Below, one piece after another: positions 26,857 through 36,414 of a stretch of 64,000 nt of DNA. The notes under the pieces are model-generated. The model was given only the letters and a program-made list of their open reading frames with translations, did no database searches and had not been told where the DNA came from. This DNA comes from Mycobacterium sp. ITM-2016-00317 (GTDB taxonomy: Bacteria; Actinomycetota; Actinomycetes; Mycobacteriales; Mycobacteriaceae), in contig NZ_CP134399.1 in the NCBI RefSeq assembly GCF_002968295.1, positions 1,488,001-1,552,000 on the forward strand, read 5' to 3'. Positions within the stretch are counted from its first letter, which is position 1. Each line of letters begins with the position of its first letter. The position numbers were made by a program, and so were the translations under genes.

Positions 26857-27186
26857 TCAGTGGCGAATGCGGTTGGTGGCCGGGTCGATGGTCTCGATCC
26901 GCGCCGCGGCCCGAGCGTGCTCGGCAGTGACCGCGTTCAGCGCGTTGAAGCCGACGACAAACGACATCACGGCGGCCAGGGCCCACGCATTACCCACGAC
27001 CCACTCCCAGGTGGTGGCCGCCGGCGCGGTGGTCAGCCAGTATGTGGCCACGGCGACAAGCGGATATCCACAGCAGATGAAGAACCGGCCGTCCGCACTG
27101 GCCTGCCAGCCGGCGTGGCGCCGGTTGTACAGATGCCAGACGCTCAACACCACGACGACCGCGACAGCGGCGATGATCGACAACAT
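26857..27186 (-). CDS. Small membrane protein, paralogue 2
   Basis: A 109-residue duplicate of the gene at 26254. MLSIIAAVAVVVVLSVWHLYNRRHAGWQAS is the first helix and loop, CCGYPLVAVATYWLTTAPAATTWEWVVGN the second, and ALAAVMSFVVGFNALNAV the third. AGGAGG stands seven bases before ATG 27186, which decides the start against the longer frame from 27243. Function unknown. Confidence 0.75.
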   Translation of the reverse strand: MLSIIAAVAVVVVLSVWHLYNRRHAGWQASADGRFFICCGYPLVAVATYWLTTAPAATTWEWVVGNAWALAAVMSFVVGFNALNAVTAEHARAAARIETIDPATNRIRH

Positions 27187-27316
27187 CGGCAGCCCTCCTA
27201 GCGCGAGGCTCCTCTGCTGGCTGAAAGGGCCCGAATTCGCCAAAACCGTCCGGTCCGGTAAGTGAAATTATCCGTGCGGAATCTGTGAACGGGGTGAGGC
27301 TACGGAAACAAAATGG

Positions 27317-28039
27317 TCACAGACTGCTGCGCGTCAGCTTCTCGCTTTGGCGCCGACGCTCGACCTGCGTGGCATCCGGGTTTGCTACTAACACCAGTGA
27401 CGCGCCCACCGCATACAACGCGAGCAGTTGTTCGATCACGTCGTCGGCCGTTTCCCACCGGGCCGCCGACAACACCCGGTCGGATCCGGTCACGCCCGCA
27501 GCGGTAGCCGACGCCCGCGCGGCGGCCAACACGTCGTCCGCCGACCGGCCGTTCAGCGCCGCACCGGGCTGCCGTTCCGGCACGATCTGATCTCCGTGCA
27601 CGCGCACCGCGGTCGCGTAGTCGGTCAGCCCGACCGGCAGATCGGGCACCGGCTTGCCGAACGGGTCCAGCGACAACACCGCGATCTCACCGGTGCCGAC
27701 CGCCGCGTCCGCGTCGTCGATCCGGTCCGCCGTGCACAACGCGATGTCCGCCGGCTCGTCGGGCGCCCCGCCGAACACCGCCTCGGCGCCGATCCACCAG
27801 ATCCCGAACAACACCGCCACGGTCTGCCAGTGCGCCGGCAGCAGCACCGCCACCCGGGTGCCCGGCGTCGCCCCGAGCTCGTCACGCAGCAAATTGCCGG
27901 TCTTGGCCGCCCAGTTGGCCAGCGTCGCCGTCGACAGCTCGATGCGCTCGCCGGTGGCGTCGTCGTAGTACGTGATGCGCGGACCGGCCGGGTTCGCAGC
28001 CATCAACGGGTCCAGGATCGCCGAACTCAGATTCGGCAT
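27317..28039 (-). CDS. TIGR03089-family protein (Rv3268-like)
   Basis: A 240-residue actinobacterial protein related to the N-terminal part of acyl-CoA/AMP synthetases (ITYYDDATGERIELSTATLANWAAKTGNLL, LLPAHWQTVAVLFGIWWIGAEAVF) but lacking the AMP-binding P-loop and C-terminal domain, so it probably is not an adenylating enzyme. ATG 28039 lies one base after the stop of the LCP gene, in an operon with it, as in M. tuberculosis Rv3267-Rv3268. Role unknown. Confidence 0.85.
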   Translation of the reverse strand: MPNLSSAILDPLMAANPAGPRITYYDDATGERIELSTATLANWAAKTGNLLRDELGATPGTRVAVLLPAHWQTVAVLFGIWWIGAEAVFGGAPDEPADIALCTADRIDDADAAVGTGEIAVLSLDPFGKPVPDLPVGLTDYATAVRVHGDQIVPERQPGAALNGRSADDVLAAARASATAAGVTGSDRVLSAARWETADDVIEQLLALYAVGASLVLVANPDATQVERRRQSEKLTRSSL

Positions 28040-28040
28040 A

Positions 28041-29519
28041 TCAGTTGACGCACGCCGGGTCGCTTGAACCCGCGGTCAGGATCGGTGGCGGGGCCGGCAC
28101 CGCCTCGCCCGCGCCGGTCAGCAATCCCGTGCTCGGGTCGCCGCTCAGCAGCGTCACGTCGCTGCCGTCCAGACCCGCCCCGGGACCGGTGTAATCGGCC
28201 GACAGCACCACCCGCACCGTGCCCTGCGGCACGTCCGGGGTCTCGACCACCCGCAACCCGCCCAGCTCCTTGGCCACCGTCTGCGCGCCCAGATCGTCGG
28301 TCTGGGCGACCTGCACCTGACTGTCGGTGACCTTGGCGCCGTCGTTGTTGCCGACGCGTCCCTCCTGGAACCCCTTGCCGGACAACACATGTGCGACCGC
28401 AGCGGCCAGACCGTTGATGTCGGAGTCGTTGAACACCTCGACCGTGGTCTTGTCGTTGCTGTAGCTCAGCTCCTCGGTCTTGCCCTGCTCCTGCTCGTGC
28501 AGCAGGCTCGTCACGAAATCCTTGACCGCCGACGGATCGACGCGCACCACGCTCTGCATGCCGTCGTCGCTCCAGCCCGCCTCTTCGATGATCGGGATGG
28601 TGGCGAACGCGACGTTGCCGGCGGCCAGCTTCTGCAGCTGCTCGACGAAATCCATGATGTCCCAACCGTCGGACAGCACCACCGAGCGCTGCACCGCGCT
28701 CTGCAGATCGTTCAGCGTGGTCGGGCTCGACAGCGTCTTGCTGGAGATCACCTCGTGCGCCATCGACGCCATCACCGCCTGCTGACGCGCCACCCGGTCC
28801 AGGTCGCCGCGCGGCAGGTCGTGGCGCTGACGCACGAAGCTCAGCGCCTGCGTCCCGTTCAGCTTCTGCCAGCCAGCCGGGAAGTCTGCACCCGAAAGCG
28901 GTTCGTAGACAGGGTTGTTCAGGCAGACATTGACGCCGCCCAGCGCATCGGTGATCAGCGCGAAGCCGAGCAGGCCGATCTCGGCGTAGTGGTCGACGGT
29001 GACGCCGGTCAGATTCGCCACCGTCTTGATCAGCTCCTCGCGGCCGGCCGCGGTGGCCTCGGGCTCGGCCACGGCCGGGTCCTCGCCCTGCTGCTCGACG
29101 AGCTGCTTCATCTTCTCCAGATGCACCGAGCCGTAGACACCGTTGATCTTCATCTTCCCGATGCCCGGCGCCTCGACGTAGGAGTCGCGGGGGATCGAGA
29201 TCGCCGTCGCGGACTCCCCGTTGTTCGGGATGCGGATCAGGATGATCGTGTCGGTGTTGGTCGACACCTCGTTGCCGGCGCGCAGCATCGCGCGCTCCTC
29301 GTCGCTCAGCGGGTTGCCGTGCGCGTCGGTGCGGCTGTCGGAGCCGACCAGCAGGATGTCGATCGCGCCGTCGTCGCCGCCCTCACCGAGCGCGATCGGA
29401 TTGATGTGGTTGATGCCGGCCTCGAACGAGCGGATCTTGCCCCACGCGACACCGGTGCCGAGGACGACAATGACTGCCACGGCCACGGAAATGGCACGGA
29501 CCAGGTGAGCAGCAGGCAT
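28041..29519 (-). CDS. LytR-CpsA-Psr family cell-wall ligase (Rv3267/Lcp1-like)
   Basis: A 492-residue membrane enzyme. One N-terminal helix (about 7-27) anchors an extracellular LCP domain: IDILLVGSDSRTD, DTIILIRIPNN, AISIPRDSYVEAPG, KINGVYGSV, and FVRQRHDLPRGDLDRVARQQAVM, with the Arg and Asp residues that bind the pyrophosphate lipid. A C-terminal LytR_C domain follows (about 370-460). LCP enzymes transfer arabinogalactan from its decaprenyl carrier to peptidoglycan. The gene is divergent from rmlD (66 bases), so linker synthesis and attachment lie back to back. Confidence 0.92.
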   Translation of the reverse strand: MPAAHLVRAISVAVAVIVVLGTGVAWGKIRSFEAGINHINPIALGEGGDDGAIDILLVGSDSRTDAHGNPLSDEERAMLRAGNEVSTNTDTIILIRIPNNGESATAISIPRDSYVEAPGIGKMKINGVYGSVHLEKMKQLVEQQGEDPAVAEPEATAAGREELIKTVANLTGVTVDHYAEIGLLGFALITDALGGVNVCLNNPVYEPLSGADFPAGWQKLNGTQALSFVRQRHDLPRGDLDRVARQQAVMASMAHEVISSKTLSSPTTLNDLQSAVQRSVVLSDGWDIMDFVEQLQKLAAGNVAFATIPIIEEAGWSDDGMQSVVRVDPSAVKDFVTSLLHEQEQGKTEELSYSNDKTTVEVFNDSDINGLAAAVAHVLSGKGFQEGRVGNNDGAKVTDSQVQVAQTDDLGAQTVAKELGGLRVVETPDVPQGTVRVVLSADYTGPGAGLDGSDVTLLSGDPSTGLLTGAGEAVPAPPPILTAGSSDPACVN

Positions 29520-29585
29520 TTGTCCAGGCTACTGGCGAGCAGGCCGCATTCCTTGCAGCCGGAACCGGCGTGCCAAACTCGTGAC

Positions 29586-30452
29586 GTGAGCGGCCGAATC
29601 GTCATTTCCGGAGCAGGTGGCCTGGTGGGGCGCGTGTTGGCAGGTCAAGCGCGTGAGTCCGGCCGCGACGTGGTGACCCTCACATCCGCGCAGTGGGACA
29701 TCACCGACCCCGAACGCACCGGCCAGATCGCCGAGACCGTCCTGCGCGCCGGTGACGTCGTCGTCAACTGCGCCGCATTCACCCAGGTCGACGCCGCCGA
29801 AGCCGAACCCGAGCGGGCGCACGCGGTCAACGCCACCGGCGCCGGGAACGTCGCCCGGGCCTGCGCGCGGGCCTGCGCGTCGCTGATCCACCTGTCCACC
29901 GACTACGTGTTCAGCGGCACCTTCGACGGCGATCCGCGCCCCTACGACGTCGACGACCCGACCGGCCCGCTGTCGGTCTACGGGCGCACCAAACTCGCCG
30001 GTGAGCAGGCGGTTCTCGCCGCGCTGCCCGACGCCCACGTCGTGCGCACCGCGTGGATCTACGAAGGCCGCGACGGCTCCGACTTCGCCGCGGTGATGCG
30101 CCGGGCCGCCCTCGGTGACGGAACCGTCGATGTGGTCGCCGACCAGATCGGGTCACCCACCTACGTCGGTGACCTGTGCCAGGCGCTGCTGCAGCTCGCC
30201 GCCGGCGGGATCCACGCACCGGTGCTGCACGCCGCCAACGCCGGCGCGGCCAGCCGCTTCGACCAGGCCCAGGCCGTCTTCGCCCTGCTCGGCCAGGACC
30301 CGGCCCGGGTGCGGCCGGTCGGCAGTGACCAACATCCCCGCCCGGCTCCGCGACCGGCATATTCGGCGCTGGCCTCGGCGAAGTCGACCGCTGCAGGGCT
30401 GACGCCACTGCGCCCGTGGCGTGACGCGTTGGCCGAGGCGCTGGCCCGGTAG
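29586..30452 (+). CDS. rmlD: dTDP-4-dehydrorhamnose reductase
   Basis: Last step of dTDP-L-rhamnose synthesis. The 288-residue short-chain reductase has ISGAGGLVGRVLAG, the STDYVFSG strand, YGRTKLAGE with Tyr-x3-Lys, and GSPTYVGDLCQALL. This is the canonical mycobacterial copy (rmlD-wbbL-manB order). Start is GTG 29586. A second, fused RmlD domain is encoded at 3369-4817. Confidence 0.93.
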   Translation: MSGRIVISGAGGLVGRVLAGQARESGRDVVTLTSAQWDITDPERTGQIAETVLRAGDVVVNCAAFTQVDAAEAEPERAHAVNATGAGNVARACARACASLIHLSTDYVFSGTFDGDPRPYDVDDPTGPLSVYGRTKLAGEQAVLAALPDAHVVRTAWIYEGRDGSDFAAVMRRAALGDGTVDVVADQIGSPTYVGDLCQALLQLAAGGIHAPVLHAANAGAASRFDQAQAVFALLGQDPARVRPVGSDQHPRPAPRPAYSALASAKSTAAGLTPLRPWRDALAEALAR

Positions 30453-30486
30453 TTACTCTCTACGCCGTGGAACCGGTGGTGCATGC

Positions 30487-31362
30487 GTGAGCGACGAACT
30501 GTTTGTCGTGACGGTGACGTACTCGCCCGGTCCGCACCTGGACCGGTTCCTGGCCACCCTGACGCACGCGACCGAGCGTCCGGTGACCGTGATCATCTCG
30601 GACAACGGGTCCACCGACGGCGCGCCTGAGGACGCCGTCGAGCGCTACCCGAACGTCAAGCTGTACCGGACCGGCGCCAACGTCGGCTACGGCACCGCGG
30701 TCAACCGCGCCGTCGCCGAGTACGGACTGACCTCCGGCTCGGATTTCTTCATCGTCGCCAACCCCGACGTCCAGTGGGGCCCGAACAGCATCGACCTGAT
30801 GCTCGAGGCGGCGACGCGCTGGCCGCAGGCCGGGTCGCTGGGCCCGCTGATCCGCGACCCCGACGGCACGGTGTACCCGTCGGCGCGGCACCTGCCGTCG
30901 GTGATCCGGGGCGGCATGCACGCCGTCGTCGGACCGGTGTGGAAGTCGAACCCGTGGACCGCGGCCTACCGTCAGGACCGCGCCGAACCCAGTGAACGCC
31001 CGGTGGGCTGGCTGTCGGGCTCGTGCCTGCTGATGCGCAGCGCGGCCTACGCCGAGATCGCCGGATTCGACGAGCGCTACTTCATGTATATGGAAGACGT
31101 CGACCTCGGTGACCGGCTCGGCCGGGCCGGCTGGCAGAACGTGTACGTGCCCTCGGCGGAGGTGCTGCACGCCAAGGGTCACGCCACCGGCCGGGACCCG
31201 GCGCGAAATCTCGCCGCCCACCACGTCAGCACCTACACTTTTCTCGCAGATAGGTATCCGAAGTGGTGGCAGGCGCCGCTACGCTGGGCCTTTCGGGGGG
31301 CTCTTGGGGCGCGGGCACGTCTGGTCGTGCGCAATTCTCGTCGGAAGACTCGTGGCACGTAG
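30487..31362 (+). CDS. wbbL: Rhamnosyltransferase WbbL (arabinogalactan linker)
   Basis: Adds L-rhamnose from dTDP-rhamnose to decaprenyl-diphosphoryl-GlcNAc, forming the disaccharide linker between peptidoglycan and arabinogalactan; essential in mycobacteria. A 291-residue GT2 enzyme with VTVTYSPGPHLDRFL, SDNGSTDGAPEDA, the metal-binding VANPDVQWGP, GWLSGSCLLMRS and MYMEDVDLGDRLGRAG. Start is GTG 30487 (MSDELFVVTVTYSPG), with GGTGG upstream. It follows rmlD by 34 bases. Confidence 0.95.
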   Translation: MSDELFVVTVTYSPGPHLDRFLATLTHATERPVTVIISDNGSTDGAPEDAVERYPNVKLYRTGANVGYGTAVNRAVAEYGLTSGSDFFIVANPDVQWGPNSIDLMLEAATRWPQAGSLGPLIRDPDGTVYPSARHLPSVIRGGMHAVVGPVWKSNPWTAAYRQDRAEPSERPVGWLSGSCLLMRSAAYAEIAGFDERYFMYMEDVDLGDRLGRAGWQNVYVPSAEVLHAKGHATGRDPARNLAAHHVSTYTFLADRYPKWWQAPLRWAFRGALGARARLVVRNSRRKTRGT

Positions 31363-31401
31363 TGGGACACACGGTGGGGAACACGCGAAAGGGCGGCGCT
31401 G

Positions 31402-32481
31402 ATGGTCAATCCAGCTGAGGTCGATGCGGTTGTGTTGGTCGGCGGGATGGGCACCCGCCTGCGTCCGCTGACCCTGTCGGCGCCCAAGCCGATGCTGCCG
31501 ACAGCGGGCCTGCCGTTCCTGACTCATCTCCTGTCGCGGATCGCCGACGCCGGCATCGAACACGTCGTGATGGGCACCTCGTACAAGGCGGGGGTGTTCG
31601 AGTCCGAGTTCGGTGACGGCTCCAAGTTCGGGCTGCAGATCGACTACGTCGTCGAGGACGAACCACTGGGCACCGGCGGCGGCATCGCCAACGTCGCCTC
31701 CAAGCTGCGCCACGACACCGCCGTGGTGTTCAACGGCGATGTGCTGTCGGGCTGTGACCTCGGCGCGCTGCTGGATTCGCACGCCGCCCGCGACGCCGAT
31801 GTCACGCTGCATCTGGTGCGTGTCGGCGACCCCCGCGCATTCGGTTGTGTGCCAACCGATCCCGACGGTGTGGTGACCGCGTTCCTGGAGAAGACCCAGG
31901 ATCCGCCGACCGATCAGATCAACGCCGGCTGCTATGTGTTCAAGCGTTCGGTGATCGACGCGATCCCGAAAGGCCGTCCGCTGTCGGTGGAACGGGAGGT
32001 CTTCCCGGGACTGCTGGCCGACGGACTGCGGGTGTGCGGCTACGTCGACGCCACCTACTGGCGTGACATGGGCACGCCGGAGGATTTCGTGCGCGGCTCG
32101 GCGGACCTGGTGCGCGGCATCGCGCCGTCGCCCGCGCTGAAGGGCCATCGCGGGGAAAGCCTTGTGCACGACGGGGCTTCGGTCGCGCCGGGCGCACTGC
32201 TGATCGGCGGCACGGTCGTCGGGCGGGGCGCCGAGGTCGCAGGCGGAGCCCGGCTCGACGGTGCGGTGATCTTCGACGGGGTGAAAGTCGGTGCCGGAGC
32301 GGTGATCGAGCGCTCGATCATCGGGTTCGGCGCGCACGTCGGGCCCAGGGCGCTGATCCGTGACGGCGTGATCGGCGACGGCGCCGACATCGGTGCCCGC
32401 TGCGAGCTGTTGCGTGGCGCACGCGTGTGGCCGGGCATCTCGATTCCCGACGGCGGCATCCGCTTCTCGACCGACATCTAG
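31402..32481 (+). CDS. manB: Mannose-1-phosphate guanylyltransferase
   Basis: Makes GDP-mannose for mannosylated lipids and glycoproteins (Rv3264c equivalent; also called manC). The 359-residue protein has the nucleotidyltransferase signature GGMGTRLRPLTLSAPKPMLP, VFNGDVLSG, and a C-terminal left-handed helix of hexapeptide repeats (from about 250). ATG 31402 follows AAAGGGCGG. It is the third gene of rmlD-wbbL-manB. Confidence 0.93.
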   Translation: MVNPAEVDAVVLVGGMGTRLRPLTLSAPKPMLPTAGLPFLTHLLSRIADAGIEHVVMGTSYKAGVFESEFGDGSKFGLQIDYVVEDEPLGTGGGIANVASKLRHDTAVVFNGDVLSGCDLGALLDSHAARDADVTLHLVRVGDPRAFGCVPTDPDGVVTAFLEKTQDPPTDQINAGCYVFKRSVIDAIPKGRPLSVEREVFPGLLADGLRVCGYVDATYWRDMGTPEDFVRGSADLVRGIAPSPALKGHRGESLVHDGASVAPGALLIGGTVVGRGAEVAGGARLDGAVIFDGVKVGAGAVIERSIIGFGAHVGPRALIRDGVIGDGADIGARCELLRGARVWPGISIPDGGIRFSTDI

Positions 32482-32507
32482 GCGTGCCCGCGGAATAGTT
32501 GCCGGCC

Positions 32508-32566
32508 GCGAACGTGCATTCCCGGTAGTGATTCGAACTTTCGGACTACCGTGAGTGCACGCTCGC
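32508..32566. repeat. Intergenic hairpin, GCGAGCGTGCA family
   Basis: Two 22-base arms (32508-32529 and 32545-32566) are inverted copies matching at 19 positions around a 15-base loop. The right arm, extended to 32568, recurs as a direct copy at 33503-33526 on the other side of the DUF559 gene. The arm core GCGAGCGTGCA is shared with the hairpin after the Rieske gene at 60407. It could terminate manB transcripts. Confidence 0.7.
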
Positions 32567-32636
32567 GGATCCGGAGCTGTGGATAACTGTGCCGAGGGGC
32601 CTTCGTGTTGTCGGAGGGCCGTCACAAGCTTCGCGC

Positions 32637-33503
32637 ATGGGCACAGTGATCCTGGGCAGGGAAGCGATCGCAGACGGTCTCGTCACGCCGGGCCGACTCC
32701 GATACGCATACCGCCGGCTGTACCCCAACGTGTATGTGCCACGCGAGCAACCACTGTCGCTGCGGGACAACGCCTACGGCGCGTGGCTGTGGTCGGGGCG
32801 GCGGGCGGTGATCACCGGCCGGGCCGCCGCATCGCTGCACGGGGCGCGATGGGTCAGCGACAAGGCTCCGGTCGAGCTGAACCACGACTGCAGGCGCCCG
32901 CCGAAGGGGATCGTCTGCCGCAACGAGCGCATTGGGGGAGACGAAACGACCCGGAGGGGTGAGCTCCCGATCGCCACAGTGCCGCGCACCGCGTTCGACC
33001 TGGGCAGGTATCTTCCGCTGAACAGTGCGGTCATGCATCTGGATGCTCTCGCCAATGCCACGGGACTCACACGTGAGCAGGTGTGGCCCCTCATAGGGGA
33101 GTACCGGGGAGCGCGCGGGATGAAGACCCTGCGTACCGCCCTCGATCTGATGGACGGCGGCGCGCAGTCGCCCCAGGAGACCTGGCTTCGGCTTCACCTG
33201 ATGAAGTCCTTTCCCCGCCCTGCGACGCAGATCCCGCTGTTCAACAGCCGCGGCGTGGCGTTCGCCCATCTCGACCTCGGATGGGAAGACATGAAGATCG
33301 CGGTCGAGTACGACGGCGAACACCATCAGAGGAACAGGGAGCAGTATGTCTGGGACGAGCAGCGGCTGCGCCTAATCCGGGCACGGGGTTGGCTGCACAT
33401 CAAGGTCATCAAGGAAGACGACCCGGCTGAAGTCACCGCACGGGTCAAACGGGCATGGTTACTCCGCGAGAGTGCACTGCGCGTCGCTGAACGTGCCTCG
33501 TGA
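32637..33503 (+). CDS. DUF559 protein (AbiEi-like N-terminus, Vsr/PD-(D/E)xK-like C-terminus), copy 1
   Basis: A 288-residue protein of a type common in mycobacteria. The N-terminal part (to about 75) resembles the winged-helix of AbiEi-like antitoxins (LVTPGRLRYAYRRLYPNVYVP, VITGRAAASLHGARW). The C-terminal DUF559 domain carries a nuclease-like core: LDLGWEDMKIAVEYDGEHHQR, then DEQRLRLIRARGWLHIKV. No toxin gene partner is next to it. ATG 32637 is chosen; the open frame from 32589 has no better start. The stop lies inside a copy of the upstream hairpin arm. Confidence 0.75.
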   Translation: MGTVILGREAIADGLVTPGRLRYAYRRLYPNVYVPREQPLSLRDNAYGAWLWSGRRAVITGRAAASLHGARWVSDKAPVELNHDCRRPPKGIVCRNERIGGDETTRRGELPIATVPRTAFDLGRYLPLNSAVMHLDALANATGLTREQVWPLIGEYRGARGMKTLRTALDLMDGGAQSPQETWLRLHLMKSFPRPATQIPLFNSRGVAFAHLDLGWEDMKIAVEYDGEHHQRNREQYVWDEQRLRLIRARGWLHIKVIKEDDPAEVTARVKRAWLLRESALRVAERAS

Positions 33504-33526
33504 CTACCGTGGGCGCACGTTCGCGG
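33489..33526. repeat. Second copy of the hairpin arm, at the 3' end of the DUF559 gene
   Basis: 33503-33526 matches 32545-32568 in direct orientation at 21 of 24 positions. With GAACGTGC at 33489-33496 it also forms a shorter stem with GCACGTTC (33515-33522). Confidence 0.65.
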
Positions 33527-34082
33527 CAGCGTTCGCGGCAGACGCGGCAGACGCGGCGGCGGCGGCGGCCAGCTGGGTGAGGCCGAAATCGCAGTCCTGC
33601 GGAAGCTCGTCGAGCGGCCACCAGCGTAGGTCCAGCGACTCGTCGCTGCGCACCGGCTGCGCACCCTCGGGCGCCCGGACCACGAACTGCACGTCCAGAT
33701 GACGGGTCGGCACCCCCAGCGAGCAGGTCACCGGATGCACATGCAGCGCAGCGGGTTCCGGCGCGATCGTCAACCCGTCGATGCCCGACTCCTCGGTTGC
33801 CTCGCGCAGCGCCGCCGCGACGATGGTCTCGTCCTCGGGCTCACAGTGACCGCCGAGCTGCAACCAGCGCCCGATCCGCGGGTGCAGGGTCAGCAATGCG
33901 TGACGCCCACTGTGGTCGAGCACCAGCGCCGACGCGGTGAGATGGCCGGGCACGCACTCGCGCAGACACGCATCCGGGCGGGCGGCCAGGAACGCCAACA
34001 GCGCATGCCGCAGCGAATCCTGCGCGGGATCGGGCGGGTTCCACGCGGTGAGCACCTCGACCGCCGACTCGTGCAGACTCAC
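33504..34082 (-). CDS. Nudix hydrolase
   Basis: A 192-residue NUDIX-fold pyrophosphohydrolase; substrate unknown. The Nudix box is [25 protein letters not shown], with the two-residue longer spacing seen in actinobacterial relatives and the REx2EE metal-binding core intact. Its GTG start at 34082 overlaps the fbiB stop in GTGA, so it is co-translated with fbiB and may clean up a nucleotide made in cofactor F420 synthesis. The C-terminus is a long Ala-rich tail ([22 protein letters not shown]) that runs into the hairpin repeat, possibly an extension created by that repeat. Confidence 0.85.
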   Translation of the reverse strand: MSLHESAVEVLTAWNPPDPAQDSLRHALLAFLAARPDACLRECVPGHLTASALVLDHSGRHALLTLHPRIGRWLQLGGHCEPEDETIVAAALREATEESGIDGLTIAPEPAALHVHPVTCSLGVPTRHLDVQFVVRAPEGAQPVRSDESLDLRWWPLDELPQDCDFGLTQLAAAAAASAASAANAAANVRPR

Positions 34083-35419
34083 CGGCGCACCAGCAGCGAG
34101 TCGGTGGGCACCGGTGGGCGTGGCGTCAGCGGTTCGACGGGGTGCCCGATCGCGATGGCTCCCAACGGCTGCCAGTCCTCGGGCACGTCCAACTCGGCGC
34201 GCACCAGATCCGGCGCGAAGATCGTCGAGCCGATCCAGCAACTGCCCACCGACCGCACGGCCAGCGCGACCAGCAAACCCTGAACCGCGGCACCGGCCGC
34301 GACCGTGAACATTGTGTGCTCGGCCGCGGTCCGCTGCGCATCCGGATACGAGTGTGCGCCGTCGGGAACCATGAACGGGATCACCAACTCCGGCGCGTCG
34401 TACAGAATCTGGCCGCGGCTGACCCGGCGCTCCACGGACTCGGGGTCGCGGCCGTCGCCGCTGAGGTCGGCCCGCCAACGGTCTTTCATCGCGTCCAGCA
34501 GCCGGATCCGCACCGTGTGGTCGCGCACCCACACGAAGCGCACCGGCCGCGTGTGATGCGGCGCCGGGGCGGTCAGCGCCTCACCGACGGCCGCCTCGAT
34601 CAGTTCCTCGGCCACCGGTTCGGCGCTGAACGCGCGTACCGAGCGGCGCAGCAGTTGCGCCTGGGAACGCCCCAACGCCAGCGCCTCTTCGGTGCCCAGC
34701 CAGAACAGGTCCTCCTCACCGGCCCGTACCAGATTGCGTGCCGAGGAGCCGTCGTCGCGCAGTGTCAGCCCCCGCACGACGGCCACCGGTACCGCGGTCA
34801 GCTTGCCCTTGACCAGATCGGCGGCCGCGGCGATCTCGTCGGCGACGGCGATCTCGGTGACGATGAGCTCGTTGCCGTGCTGGTCGTGTTCGCCGGCGTA
34901 GGCGTGCAGCACCGTCAGCCCCGCCGCGCCGATCGCGACGTCGGTCTGGCCCGTGCGCCACGCCCGGCCCATGGTGTCGGTGACGACGACACCGACGCGC
35001 ACCCCGAGCCGCTCCCGCAGCGCCGCGACCAACGCGGCCGCGCTGCCGTCGGGATCCACGGGCAGCAGCGCCAATTCGTTGGAGTCGACGTTCGAGCCGT
35101 CCACGCCGGCCGCGGCCTGCACCAGCCCGAGCGCGTTCTCGGTGATCAAGGTGCGGCCCTTGCGCGCCAGCACCCGCACCGCCTCGGCGTCGATCAGCTT
35201 GCGGCGCAGCGCATCCCGCTCGTCGGGGTCTGCCGGGGCGGGCACCATGCGGCCCTCGGTCTTGGACAGCACCTTGCTGGTGACCACGAGGACGTCGTCG
35301 TCACGCAGCCACGGCGCGGCGTCGGCGATGGCCGCGGCCAGATCGTCGCCCGGCCGGAACTCGGGGAGCCCGGCCACCGGCAGCAGTTCGACCCGCGCCG
35401 ACGTGCCGTGGTCGTTCAC
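34079..35419 (-). CDS. fbiB: Coenzyme F420:L-glutamate ligase / FMNH2-dependent dehydro-F420 reductase
   Basis: Completes cofactor F420. The N-terminal domain (about 1-245) is the gamma-glutamyl ligase ([41 protein letters not shown]). The C-terminal domain (about 260-446) is a nitroreductase-fold that reduces dehydro-F420 ([50 protein letters not shown]). 446 residues is the normal two-domain mycobacterial length. GTG 35419 overlaps the fbiA stop by four bases. Confidence 0.95.
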   Translation of the reverse strand: MNDHGTSARVELLPVAGLPEFRPGDDLAAAIADAAPWLRDDDVLVVTSKVLSKTEGRMVPAPADPDERDALRRKLIDAEAVRVLARKGRTLITENALGLVQAAAGVDGSNVDSNELALLPVDPDGSAAALVAALRERLGVRVGVVVTDTMGRAWRTGQTDVAIGAAGLTVLHAYAGEHDQHGNELIVTEIAVADEIAAAADLVKGKLTAVPVAVVRGLTLRDDGSSARNLVRAGEEDLFWLGTEEALALGRSQAQLLRRSVRAFSAEPVAEELIEAAVGEALTAPAPHHTRPVRFVWVRDHTVRIRLLDAMKDRWRADLSGDGRDPESVERRVSRGQILYDAPELVIPFMVPDGAHSYPDAQRTAAEHTMFTVAAGAAVQGLLVALAVRSVGSCWIGSTIFAPDLVRAELDVPEDWQPLGAIAIGHPVEPLTPRPPVPTDSLLVRR

Positions 35420-36414
35420 GGGCTCACCCCGGCCAGTTCCATTCCGGCGCGGACCATCTCGGCTGTCGCTGCCGGATCGGTCATCAGCAGCGGCACCGAG
35501 CGCACCTGCACGCCGTCGATCGAGGCGTGGTCCCCGGAGTCCACCAGCCAGCCGTCGAGAATCCCCGTCGCCGACCGCGCCCCGAAGTGATTGCCTACGG
35601 CCTCGGAGGTGCTCGGTACCCCGATCACGCTGAGGCAGGTGTCGGCCATGCCGCGCAACGGCTTCCCCGCGACGATGGGGGAGTAGCCGATCACCGGCGC
35701 GCTGGTCGAGCGCAGCGCGCCGCGGATACCGCCGACGGCGAGGATGGCGCCGATGCTGACCACCGGGTTGGACGGCGCGATCAACACGATGTCGGCGTTC
35801 TCGATCGCGTCGGTGACACCGGGTGCCGCAGTGGCCTTGTCGGCGCCGACGAATGCGAAGCTCTCCGTGGGTATTTGAGCGCGGTAACGCACCCACCATT
35901 CCTGGAAATGGATCGCGCGCTTTTCGCCTGCCGATTCGCCGGGGCCGGGATCGGTGACCACAACATGGGTTTCGCAACGGTCATCGCTGGCGGGCAACAG
36001 TAGCGCACCGGGTGACCACCGCCGGCACAGGGCCCGGGTGACGTCGGAGAGCGGATAGCCCGCGCGCAGCATCTGACTGCGCACCAGATGGGTGGCCAGG
36101 TCGCGGTCGCCGAGGCCGAACCAGTCCGGCTGCACCCCGTAGGCGGCGAGTTCCTCCTTGGCGTTCCAGGTTTCGTTCTTGTGACCCCAACCACGGTCAG
36201 GGTCGATGCCGCCGCCCAGGGTGTACATGCATGTGTCCAGGTCAGGGCAGATTCGGACGCCGAACATCCAGGCGTCATCACCCACATTCACCACGGCTGT
36301 CACTTCGTGCTCATTGGTATCGTCTGTACCGAACTGCCCCAAGCCCAAAAGATGTTGGACACCGAGCAAGAACCGCGCACCACCTACACCACCGACCAGA
36401 ACCGTGACCTTCAC
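35416..36414 (-). CDS. fbiA: Phosphoenolpyruvyl/2-phospho-L-lactate transferase (F420 synthesis)
   Basis: Joins the activated phosphoenolpyruvate-guanosine intermediate to the deazaflavin Fo, giving dehydro-F420-0. The 332-residue CofD-family protein has [17 protein letters not shown] at the N-terminus, [34 protein letters not shown] and [19 protein letters not shown] 36414 gives the standard MKVTVL start; the frame is open further up, but the extra 29 residues are not conserved-looking. Divergent from whiB2. Confidence 0.95.
   Translation of the reverse strand: MKVTVLVGGVGGARFLLGVQHLLGLGQFGTDDTNEHEVTAVVNVGDDAWMFGVRICPDLDTCMYTLGGGIDPDRGWGHKNETWNAKEELAAYGVQPDWFGLGDRDLATHLVRSQMLRAGYPLSDVTRALCRRWSPGALLLPASDDRCETHVVVTDPGPGESAGEKRAIHFQEWWVRYRAQIPTESFAFVGADKATAAPGVTDAIENADIVLIAPSNPVVSIGAILAVGGIRGALRSTSAPVIGYSPIVAGKPLRGMADTCLSVIGVPSTSEAVGNHFGARSATGILDGWLVDSGDHASIDGVQVRSVPLLMTDPAATAEMVRAGMELAGVSP

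Noticed and set aside
28389..29585. Upstream extension of the rmlD frame by about 400 codons
   Set aside because: It is antisense to the LCP gene; rmlD homology starts at GTG 29586.
32637..33503. AbiE-type toxin-antitoxin pair
   Set aside because: Only the AbiEi-like winged helix is recognisable; no AbiEii nucleotidyltransferase gene is adjacent at either DUF559 locus.
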